Assembly: GCA_017475785.1 (NCBI GenBank)
Contig: JAFVEX010000002.1
Span: 1-16,466 of the forward strand
Direction: 5' to 3'
DNA from: Eubacterium sp.
Lineage (GTDB): Bacteria; Bacillota_A; Clostridia; Lachnospirales; Lachnospiraceae
DNA length: 16,466 bases
Part shown: positions 7,226-13,735 of the stretch, piece by piece
How the letters are laid out: every line of letters starts with the position of its first letter
Position numbering within the stretch: position 1 is the stretch's first letter
The notes under the pieces: model-generated
The model's input: the letters and a program-made list of their open reading frames with translations, nothing else
What the model was told of the DNA's origin: nothing
The model's database searches: none
Translations under genes and position numbers: made by a program

Positions 7226-9553
7226 ATGGATTTAATACAGACTCTGGCGAGGGAGCTGGAGGTGCGGCCGCAGCAGGTGAAGGCCGCTGTGGAACTGATT
7301 GATGAGGGGAATACGATTCCTTTTATTGCGCGATACAGGAAGGAAGCAACCGGATCGCTGAATGATGAGATTCTCCGGAATCTGCATGAGCGCCTGACGT
7401 ACCTTCGGAATCTGGAGGAGCGAAAGGTGCAGGTGCGCGCCAGCATTACTGAGCAGGAGAAAATGACGCCGGAGCTGGCTGCGGCGATTGAGAAGGCAGA
7501 GACGATGGTGGCGCTGGAGGATATTTACCGGCCGTACCGTCCGAAGCGCCGCACGCGCGCGACGATTGCGGTTGAGAAGGGGCTGCAGCCGCTGGCGGAT
7601 CTGATCCTGCGGCAGGAGTTCGCCGGATCGCTGGAGGAAGAGGCGCAGAAGTACGTCTCTGAAGAAAAAGGCGTGGCCAGCGCCGCGGAAGCTGTAAGCG
7701 GGGCGTCTGATATTATTGCGGAGCAGATTTCAGACAATGCGGAGTACCGCCACGGAATCCGGAACCACACGAAGCGGACGGGTGTTGTCGTGACGTCCGC
7801 AAAGGACGCGGAGCAGTCCTCCGTCTATGAGATGTATTATGATTATCAGGAGGCCGTTTCCAAAATTCCGGGGCACCGCGTGCTCGCGATCAACCGGGGT
7901 GAGCAGGAGAAGATCCTGACGGTCAAAATAGTGGTTGATGAAGAGAAGGTGAACCGGTATCTGGCGCACAATGTGATCACCCGCGGCAATCCGGTCACGA
8001 CACCTGTCCTGACGGCGGCAATTGAGGACAGCTACAAGAGGCTGATCGCGCCGGCGATCGAGCGGGAGATCCGCAATGAGCTGACAGAAGCAGCGGAGGA
8101 CGGCGCGATTAAAGTATTCGGCAAAAATCTGGAGCAGCTGCTGATGCAGCCGCCGATCTCCGGACAGGTGGTGCTGGGCTGGGACCCCGCGTTCCGGACT
8201 GGCTGCAAGCTGGCTGTTGTCGATGAAACCGGTAAGGTCATTGACACAGATGTCATCTATCCGACAGCGCCGACCAATGAGAAGAAAAAAGCAGACGCGA
8301 GAGCGGTTCTGACGAAATTTATTTCAAAATACCACGTGACGCTGATTTCCGTCGGAAATGGCACGGCATCCCGCGAGTCGGAGCAGTTTATCGCGGAATA
8401 CCTCAAGACCATTCCGGCGCCGGTACAGTACGTCATCACAAACGAGGCGGGGGCGTCGGTCTATTCGGCCAGCAAGCTGGCCACTGAGGAGTTCCCGGAA
8501 TTTGACGTCGGGCAGAGAAGCGCGGCCTCTATCGCGCGCCGCGTGCAGGATCCGCTGGCAGAGCTGGTAAAAATCGATCCGAAATCCATCGGCGTCGGCC
8601 AGTACCAGCATGACATGAACCAGAAGAAGCTTGGGACTGCGCTTTCGGGCGTCGTGGAAAACTGTGTCAACAGGGTCGGCGTTGATCTGAACACAGCCTC
8701 GGCTCCGCTGATGGAGTACATCTCCGGCATATCCAAACCAATCGCGAAAAATATCGTTGCGTACAGAGAGGAAAACGGAAAATTCACCAGCCGCAGAGAG
8801 CTGCTGAAGGTACCGAAGCTTGGTCCGAAAGCGTTTGAACAGTGCGCGGGATTTATGCGGATCGCGGGAGGAAAGGAGCCGCTCGACGCGACAGCGGTTC
8901 ACCCGGAAGCCTATGAGGCGATGAAAAAGCTGATTGATATGCTCGGCCTGAATGTGCAAAATGTTCTCGAAGGAAAAGAGAACCGGCGGCTCTCGGAGAT
9001 CGTCAGACAGATGGATCAGGCGGCGAAGCAGGCAGGACGTACAGGCGAAAAGACCAGCCAGGCAGCGAAGCAGGCAAGACGTACAGGCGAAAAGACCAGC
9101 CAGGCGGCGGAGCTGTCAGGCGGACAGGCAGACCAGACGGGCAGCAGCGTCCAGGATGGCGCAGGTTCCGCGGGCAGCATGACCTTCGGGAAAATGGCTG
9201 AGATTCTCGGCATCGGAGAAATCACACTGCGGGATAATATAAAGGAGCTGATGAAACCCGGGCGCGACCCGCGCGCAGATATGCCGAAGCCGGTGCTGCG
9301 CAGCGATGTGATGGAGATGGAGGATCTGCAGGAGGGCATGATCCTCAAGGGGACGGTCCGCAATGTCATTGATTTCGGCGCGTTTGTCGATATCGGCGTC
9401 CACCAGGACGGACTGGTGCACGTCTCGCAGATGTCCTCAAAGAAATTTGTGAAACATCCGCTGGAGGTCGTCAGCGTCGGAGATGTCGTTGAGGTAAAGG
9501 TGCTCTCTGTGGACGTCAAAAAAAAGCGGATCGGGCTGACGATGAAACTGTAG
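7226..9553 (+). CDS. tex: Tex-family S1 RNA-binding protein
   Basis: The product has 775 residues. I prefer the ATG at 7226 (MDLIQTLARELEV), which fits the family N-terminus; the in-frame ATG at 7214 adds four residues but lies only 2 nt from the AAAGGA ribosome site. Domains in order: the Tex N-terminal helical domain (EGNTIPFIARYRKEATGSL); a YqgF/RNase H-like domain from about residue 313 (LGWDPAFRTGCKLAVVD); helix-hairpin-helix DNA-binding segments at about 495-545 (ISKPIAKNIVAYREENGKF); and a C-terminal S1 domain from about 698 (LKGTVRNVIDFGAFVDIG). Tex binds nucleic acid in the cytosol and is linked to transcription and RNA control. Odd point: a low-complexity Gln/Lys/Gly-rich insert at about 598-650 with two 14-residue repeats. 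It leads a likely operon with the lipase and AAA+ genes. Confidence 0.95.
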   Translation: MDLIQTLARELEVRPQQVKAAVELIDEGNTIPFIARYRKEATGSLNDEILRNLHERLTYLRNLEERKVQVRASITEQEKMTPELAAAIEKAETMVALEDIYRPYRPKRRTRATIAVEKGLQPLADLILRQEFAGSLEEEAQKYVSEEKGVASAAEAVSGASDIIAEQISDNAEYRHGIRNHTKRTGVVVTSAKDAEQSSVYEMYYDYQEAVSKIPGHRVLAINRGEQEKILTVKIVVDEEKVNRYLAHNVITRGNPVTTPVLTAAIEDSYKRLIAPAIEREIRNELTEAAEDGAIKVFGKNLEQLLMQPPISGQVVLGWDPAFRTGCKLAVVDETGKVIDTDVIYPTAPTNEKKKADARAVLTKFISKYHVTLISVGNGTASRESEQFIAEYLKTIPAPVQYVITNEAGASVYSASKLATEEFPEFDVGQRSAASIARRVQDPLAELVKIDPKSIGVGQYQHDMNQKKLGTALSGVVENCVNRVGVDLNTASAPLMEYISGISKPIAKNIVAYREENGKFTSRRELLKVPKLGPKAFEQCAGFMRIAGGKEPLDATAVHPEAYEAMKKLIDMLGLNVQNVLEGKENRRLSEIVRQMDQAAKQAGRTGEKTSQAAKQARRTGEKTSQAAELSGGQADQTGSSVQDGAGSAGSMTFGKMAEILGIGEITLRDNIKELMKPGRDPRADMPKPVLRSDVMEMEDLQEGMILKGTVRNVIDFGAFVDIGVHQDGLVHVSQMSSKKFVKHPLEVVSVGDVVEVKVLSVDVKKKRIGLTMKL
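9017..9100. repeat. Two 42-bp in-frame tandem repeats inside tex
   Basis: Units 9017-9058 and 9059-9100 differ at two positions, and a third copy begins at 9101. Each encodes QAAKQAxRTGEKTS, 14 residues. They lie between the helix-hairpin-helix and S1 domains, in the flexible linker. Confidence 0.85.
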
Positions 9554-9598
9554 GATAACGGTTTTCTGCTCTGATTAAGAAGCAATCAGACGAAAGAT

Positions 9599-9706
9599 CA
9601 GACGGGCGGCCAGACAGATGATCAGACGGACGAACAGACGGGCGGCCAGACAGATGATCAGACAGACGAACAGACGGGTGGCCAGGCAGAAGAACAGGCA
9701 GAATAT
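9599..9706. repeat. Three 36-bp tandem repeats between tex and the lipase
   Basis: Units start at 9599, 9635 and 9671, each beginning CAGACGGGYGGCCAG; the third is diverged in its second half. In the frame of tex, past its TAG (9551-9553) and a TGA at 9572, they read QTGGQTDDQTDE repeatedly. In the lipase frame they read as an Arg/Gln-rich stretch with no ribosome site before the ATG at 9618. Confidence 0.8.
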
Positions 9707-10640
9707 GGGAAAAAACATGCAGAGACAATACTTGAAGAGAAACAACAAAGTGTTCAGCAGGGTCCAAGAGATCCCGCGCGGGCGGGCTTCTGAAGAGATT
9801 ACGGAGGGCTGTCTTGTTTTGGAGGGCGGCGCCTGGCGGGGACTCTACACGCAGGGCGCGCTGGATGTCCTCATGGAAAACGGGATCAATTTCCAGACGA
9901 CGATCGGCGTCTCGGCCGGCGCGATGTCCGCGATCGGCTATGTGGCAGGTCAGATCGGCTGGTGTCCGCGGATCAACCTGACGCACCGGCACGATCCGTC
10001 CTACTGTGGCGTCGGCGCTATGCGGCGGGATCACGGCGTGACGGGGTTTACGTATTTATTTCAAACATTAATGCAGGGAAGCGAACCAATTGATCAGGCG
10101 CGGTTTGACGATCCTGCGAGACGGCTGATCGCCGTGGCCACGAACATTCAGACGGGAGAACCGGCGTATTTTGAAAAAGGCAGCTGCGATATTTTCCGGG
10201 CGGTTCAGGCGTCCGCGACTGTTCCATACGTCTCGCGGCCGGTCGTGATCCGCGGAAACGCTTATCTGGACGGCGGGTGTTCTGTGAAAATACCGTATAA
10301 CTGGGCAGTAGAGCAGAAATTCCAGAAAATCATGGTAATCCGTACGCAGGACCGCACCTACCGGCGCAAGGTGAAGAAGGCCGGTGCGGCGGACAGGCTG
10401 CTTTACAGGAAGTATCCGGCTCTCGTCCACGCAATGGAGCAGGCGTCGATCGACTACAATGATTTACTCCGGAGAATGGACCGGGAGATGGAAATCGGAC
10501 GCTGCTTCGTCCTCGCGCCATCCAGACCGGTCGGGATCACACGGTTTGAAGGGGATGTGGAAAAAATCGGCGCGCTGTATGAGCTGGGGCGGTCTGATAT
10601 GCAGGAGCAGCTTCCCGCGCTGCAGGCGTATCTGGGGTAA
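9705..10640 (+). CDS. Patatin-like phospholipase / serine acyl hydrolase
   Basis: The product has 311 residues from the ATG at 9705; one at 9717 is also possible. An in-frame ATG at 9618 would add 29 Arg-rich residues encoded by the 36-bp repeats and lacks a ribosome site, so I reject it. Patatin features from the 9705 start: oxyanion loop EGGAWRG (40-46), nucleophile elbow GVSAG with Ser70, and catalytic DGG with Asp189. Patatin enzymes use this Ser-Asp pair to cleave acyl esters from phospholipids. The sequence resembles the bacterial RssA/YjjU-like group more than plant patatins. No signal peptide or membrane segment is seen, so it is likely cytosolic. It lies 151 bp after tex and 8 bp before the AAA+ gene. 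The fold and catalytic residues are clear; the substrate is not. Confidence 0.92.
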   Translation: MGKNMQRQYLKRNNKVFSRVQEIPRGRASEEITEGCLVLEGGAWRGLYTQGALDVLMENGINFQTTIGVSAGAMSAIGYVAGQIGWCPRINLTHRHDPSYCGVGAMRRDHGVTGFTYLFQTLMQGSEPIDQARFDDPARRLIAVATNIQTGEPAYFEKGSCDIFRAVQASATVPYVSRPVVIRGNAYLDGGCSVKIPYNWAVEQKFQKIMVIRTQDRTYRRKVKKAGAADRLLYRKYPALVHAMEQASIDYNDLLRRMDREMEIGRCFVLAPSRPVGITRFEGDVEKIGALYELGRSDMQEQLPALQAYLG

Positions 10641-10648
10641 GATGAGTT

Positions 10649-12154
10649 ATGAATACAAAACTTGCAGATGCCGTCAGAGGCGCGTACGAAATCTGTGATT
10701 ATATCGAGGCGCACGGCGTCGTGAATCAAAAGGTGAATGTTTCACTTCGCAGCATGCAGGAGCAGTCCTTTCTGAATTTTCTGCTGTATCTCGCGTTCAG
10801 CGACGGGAGGTACAGCGCGGAGGATCAGGCGTTCATCAAGGAGGCGCTGGGGCTGGACATCTCCACTGCAGAGGCGGAGAGCCTGCGGCGCGCGCGGAAT
10901 CTGGCGGCCTCCGGGTATGCCAACCTGATTCCGCTTTCCGTGAAGTATTTCGTACTGGCAGATGCCGGGCGGAAGATTAAGCGGGATCGCTATAAAAACA
11001 AAAAAGCAAAGATGCTGACTTCTGTCTACCGCATGCTTGGTGAGGAATACTTATCCGGAAAAGAGCACCAGAGCGAGCTGACGATCAGGAACCTGACAAA
11101 ATACCTGATCGCGCTGGATGATTTTCTCAAAGAGTTCGGGCTGCTCCGTCCTGACCAGAAGACGGCTCCGGTCAAAAACAGCGGAAGCCGCGGAAACCGG
11201 AGCGGCGGCTCCGGGAGCGCCGGCAGTGGCAGAGCCGGAGGTACTGCGGGCAGTTCGGCCGCAGGCACAGACGCTTCCCGGGAATCCGGCAAAAGCGCTG
11301 CAGAGGCGGACAGGCAGGATGAGCCGGATAAGACGGCTGATGAACTGATCGCGGAGCTCAATTCCCTGATCGGCCTGAAAACCGTGAAGGAAGATGTCAA
11401 CGGGCTGATCAATCTCGTCAAAGTGCAGCAGATGCGCGCGGAGCGCGGCCTGAAGTCCTCGCACATCAACAAGCATATGGTGTTTGAGGGAAATCCCGGC
11501 AGCGGCAAGACTACGGTCGCCCGCCTGCTCTCCAAAATATACGCCGCCATCGGCGTGCTCGAGGAGGGCCATCTCGTAGAGGTGGACCGCGGCGGGCTGG
11601 TCAGCGGATATATCGGGCAGACAGCCATCAAGACGCAGGACGCGATTGACGACGCGATCGGCGGCGTGCTGTTTATCGACGAAGCCTATGCGCTGACAAA
11701 TGGAAAAGGACAGGGGGATTTTGGCCAGGAGGCAGTGGAGACACTTCTGAAAGGGATGGAAGACCACCGGGATGACCTGATCGTGATCTGCGCCGGCTAC
11801 ACCGAAGAGATGGAAGCCTTTCTGGATTCCAATCCGGGTCTTCGCTCCCGTTTCAACAAAGTGATCGTGTTTGACGATTATACGGCGGAGGAAGAACTGG
11901 CGATTCTGAAATCCATGTGCCGCCAGCAGGATTACATCCTGTCAAAAGAGGCGCAGGAAGAAGCGCAGAGATTTTTTGAAGATCGCTGCGCGAACAAGAC
12001 AAAGACCTTCGCGAATGCCAGAGATGTACGGAATTATCTGGAAAAAGCAATTACACAGCACGCGGGGCGCGTCGTAAACCTGACAGGAAAGAAGGCAAGC
12101 AAGAAGGCGCTCTCCACGATCGAGAAGGTTGATCTGGAAGGAATTGCTTTATAA
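10649..12154 (+). CDS. CbxX/CfxQ (SpoVK-like) AAA+ ATPase with TerB-like N-terminal domain
   Basis: The product has 501 residues. Residues ~1-160 are a helical region with a TerB/tellurite-resistance-like stretch (LAFSDGRYSAEDQAFIKEAL). Residues ~165-225 are a Gly/Ser-rich linker. The C-terminal part is a CbxX/CfxQ-type AAA+ ATPase: Walker A GNPGSGKTT (281-289, Lys287), Walker B VLFIDEAYAL (Asp344/Glu345), CAGY before sensor 1, and the arginine finger region NPGLRSRF (395-402). The family includes Rubisco activase CbbX and Bacillus SpoVK; these remodel protein partners using ATP. No Rubisco is in the window. The start follows the lipase stop by 8 nt with only a GGGGT run as ribosome site, so translation is probably coupled. 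The AAA+ call is firm; the TerB link is weaker and the client protein unknown. Confidence 0.9.
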   Translation: MNTKLADAVRGAYEICDYIEAHGVVNQKVNVSLRSMQEQSFLNFLLYLAFSDGRYSAEDQAFIKEALGLDISTAEAESLRRARNLAASGYANLIPLSVKYFVLADAGRKIKRDRYKNKKAKMLTSVYRMLGEEYLSGKEHQSELTIRNLTKYLIALDDFLKEFGLLRPDQKTAPVKNSGSRGNRSGGSGSAGSGRAGGTAGSSAAGTDASRESGKSAAEADRQDEPDKTADELIAELNSLIGLKTVKEDVNGLINLVKVQQMRAERGLKSSHINKHMVFEGNPGSGKTTVARLLSKIYAAIGVLEEGHLVEVDRGGLVSGYIGQTAIKTQDAIDDAIGGVLFIDEAYALTNGKGQGDFGQEAVETLLKGMEDHRDDLIVICAGYTEEMEAFLDSNPGLRSRFNKVIVFDDYTAEEELAILKSMCRQQDYILSKEAQEEAQRFFEDRCANKTKTFANARDVRNYLEKAITQHAGRVVNLTGKKASKKALSTIEKVDLEGIAL

Positions 12155-12185
12155 TATAGATTTCCTGCAAAAATTGTGATAAAAT
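12129..12185 (+). promoter_or_regulatory. Possible promoter(s) of the coiled-coil / signal peptidase pair
   Basis: Two candidates exist. TTGATC (12129-12134) with TATAAT (12150-12155) has a short 15-bp spacer. An extended -10, TGATAAAAT (12177-12185), has no good -35. No terminator is seen after the AAA+ gene, so read-through from tex is also possible. Confidence 0.3.
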
Positions 12186-12208
12186 ATTTTGTTGATCGAA
12201 ATAGATTT

Positions 12209-12252
12209 ATTTCGTCGCGGCAGCCGGCCTGTGCAGAATGCACAGACGAAAT
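12209..12252 (+). promoter_or_regulatory. Leader hairpin with side bulge before the coiled-coil gene
   Basis: ATTTCGTC (12209-12216) pairs with GACGAAAT (12245-12252), stacked directly on TGTGCA (12230-12235) with TGCACA (12239-12244) around a GAA loop. A 13-nt GC-rich bulge lies on the 5' side (12217-12229). It ends 30 nt before the chosen ATG and could act in the 5' leader; no T-run follows, so it is not a terminator. Confidence 0.5.
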
Positions 12253-12282
12253 TTATGTGAGACAGTAGAGGACGAATGGCAA

Positions 12283-12783
12283 ATGGCAAGTGGACTGGAC
12301 AAAATCCGGGGAGCATTTAACTCGGTGAAGGAATCGGTGACTGCAGGGGGGCAGGAGAAGCAGAAAACTGACACTGCAAAGAAGCAGGAAGCAGCAAGCG
12401 GAGCTTCTGCTGAGGGAAAAGGCGAAGCGAAAGGCGTCCTGACAACCAGACGCGCGGGATCCTCCGGCGCGAAGGAAAAGGCAGGGACGCGGGACAGAGC
12501 CGGAGCAAAGGCGCAGGGCGGAACGCGGGCGGAAGCCGGCGGGAAAAACCAGATGACGGACGCGGATGTGCAGAAGCTGACACGTCTGGAGCTGCTGGAA
12601 ATTCTGGTCGACCAGAGGAAAGAAATCGCGGCGCTGCGGGAGAAGCTGGCAGAGACACAGGAACGTCTCGAGCGGGACGACGCGCTGATCAAAAAGTTTT
12701 TGCTGCGTGACGCGTCTGATTTTAAAACTTCCGAATTCAGGTCTTCTGAGTTAAAAGTAAGGCGGGAAATCAAAGATGAGTGA
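12283..12783 (+). CDS. Charged coiled-coil protein upstream of signal peptidase
   Basis: The product has 166 residues from the ATG at 12283, with AGAGGA at 12266-12271 as ribosome site. An in-frame ATG at 12238 lies in the leader hairpin and has no ribosome site. Residues ~20-90 are low-complexity (Lys, Ala, Gly, Glu). Residues ~99-145 form a likely coiled coil, with LTRLELLEILVDQRKEIAAL followed by leucine heptads. No signal peptide or membrane helix is seen. The stop overlaps the start of the signal peptidase gene by 8 nt, so the two are translationally coupled. I recall similar LTRLELLEILV coiled-coil proteins near signal peptidases in Lachnospiraceae, but cannot check. Function is unknown; a scaffold or regulator of the neighbour is a guess. 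Confidence 0.7.
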   Translation: MASGLDKIRGAFNSVKESVTAGGQEKQKTDTAKKQEAASGASAEGKGEAKGVLTTRRAGSSGAKEKAGTRDRAGAKAQGGTRAEAGGKNQMTDADVQKLTRLELLEILVDQRKEIAALREKLAETQERLERDDALIKKFLLRDASDFKTSEFRSSELKVRREIKDE

Positions 12784-13375
12784 AAATAATCTGAACGAAG
12801 CAGCTGCGGTTGTCAGACCGACACAGGAACAGCTGGAGCGGGAGCTGGAGCGCGAACGATACAAAAGAACCTTTCTGGGAACGCTCAGAAGCACGATTTT
12901 TACACTGGTAATTGTGGCGGCAGTGGCCATTCTTGTGGCAGTCCTGCTGCTTCCGGTGCTGAAAATTTACGGCAAGAGTATGACGCCGACCCTTGCCGAG
13001 GGGAATATTGTGCTCTCTGTCAAGGGCAGCAGCTTTGAGACGGGCGATGTAATTGCTTTTTATTACAACAACAAGATTCTGGTTAAGCGTGTGATCGCCC
13101 AGCCCGGGCAGTGGGTTGACATAGACAAGGACGGCACGGTTTACGTCGATAACCAGGCGATCAATGAGCCCTACGTCACGGAGAAGGCATTCGGCGAGTG
13201 CGATCTTGATCTGCCGTACCAGGTGCCTGAATCACGTATCTTCGTGATGGGAGATCACAGAAGCGTCTCGATCGATTCGAGAAGCTCTGCGATCGGCTGC
13301 GTCGCGGAGGAGCAGATCGTCGGAAGAATTGTATTCCGGGTGTGGCCGCTCAACCATTTCGGGCGAGTGAAATAA
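12776..13375 (+). CDS. lepB: Type I signal peptidase (S26 family)
   Basis: The product has 199 residues. After a charged cytosolic N-terminus (1-37) one membrane helix spans about 38-61 (STIFTLVIVAAVAILVAVLL). The catalytic Ser68 sits in YGKSMTPTL and the general-base Lys104 in KILVKRVIAQPG. The later conserved box reads GDHRSVSIDSRS, with His where Asn is common. Signal peptidases of this type cut exported pre-proteins on the outer face of the membrane. The length and single anchor fit the Gram-positive group. It overlaps the coiled-coil gene by 8 nt and lies upstream of a large exported adhesin, plus two secreted proteins further away, all possible substrates. Several such enzymes are usual per genome; whether this one is general or dedicated is not shown. 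Confidence 0.95.
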   Translation: MSENNLNEAAAVVRPTQEQLERELERERYKRTFLGTLRSTIFTLVIVAAVAILVAVLLLPVLKIYGKSMTPTLAEGNIVLSVKGSSFETGDVIAFYYNNKILVKRVIAQPGQWVDIDKDGTVYVDNQAINEPYVTEKAFGECDLDLPYQVPESRIFVMGDHRSVSIDSRSSAIGCVAEEQIVGRIVFRVWPLNHFGRVK

Positions 13376-13477
13376 AACTGTCATATTTCAGGCGCGCGAA
13401 ATAACCCTGTCCTGATCAGGACACAGACAGATCATAAGTCAGATTGGAAAGGGCTTTTTCCAGCGCGCGAAATCAAC
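13362..13477. repeat. Imperfect repeats of the signal peptidase gene end
   Basis: GGCGAGTGAAATAAAACTGTC (13362-13382, including the TAA stop) recurs 29 bp on as GGCGCGCGAAATAACCCTGTC (13391-13411). Its core, GCGCGCGAAAT, occurs again at 13463. Read directly. Confidence 0.65.
13408..13423. other. Perfect 16-bp palindrome
   Basis: TGTCCTGATCAGGACA is its own reverse complement. There is no T-run, so it is not a typical terminator. It lies in a 360-bp gene-free region about 330 bp before the adhesin start and could be an operator; no regulator is identified. Confidence 0.5.
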
Positions 13478-13498
13478 TACAAAAAGCAGAAATTAAAT

Positions 13499-13542
13499 GG
13501 CTTCAGGGGGTGACTGATTTGTACCTCATGGAGCCTCTTTTT
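13499..13542 (+). terminator. Probable terminator after the signal peptidase gene
   Basis: GGCTTC plus AGG (13499-13507) pairs with CCT (13524-13526) and GGAGCC (13530-13535), with a 3-nt bulge and one G-U pair, followed by TCTTTTT. The loop is long (16 nt), so it is moderate in quality. It overlaps a possible tiny reading frame at 13519-13587. Confidence 0.5.
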
Positions 13543-13636
13543 ATGCATGTTTTGTCGGTGTTTTTGACGTATGAAATGTTAAGGTAAACATGTCAGGTTA
13601 TTAATTATTGTAATTGATACATAATCCGGATATCTG

Positions 13637-13665
13637 TTGAGATAAAGTTGGGGATTTGATATAAT
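13637..13665 (+). promoter_or_regulatory. Promoter of the large adhesin gene
   Basis: TTGAGA (13637-13642), a 17-bp spacer and TATAAT (13660-13665), with an extended TGA before the -10. It is the best promoter in the window. The leader is about 65 nt and ends in GGAGAGGAGGTGA (13719-13731). Confidence 0.75.
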
Positions 13666-13735
13666 AATCTATTGAACTATACTAGGTTATATTAGAACAA
13701 GTTGTGAAGGTATCGAACGGAGAGGAGGTGAGCCT

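Noticed and set aside
9618..9704. Arg-rich N-terminal extension of the lipase
   Set aside because: It is encoded by the 36-bp repeats, has no ribosome site and is outside the patatin domain.
9705..10640. Patatin as a CBASS-type defence effector
   Set aside because: No CD-NTase, ubiquitin-like or sensor gene is nearby, and the neighbours are tex and a CbxX-type ATPase.
13446..13462. TGGAAA/TTTCCA hairpin as a terminator
   Set aside because: The stem is short and AU-rich with no T-run after it; the hairpin at 13499 fits better.
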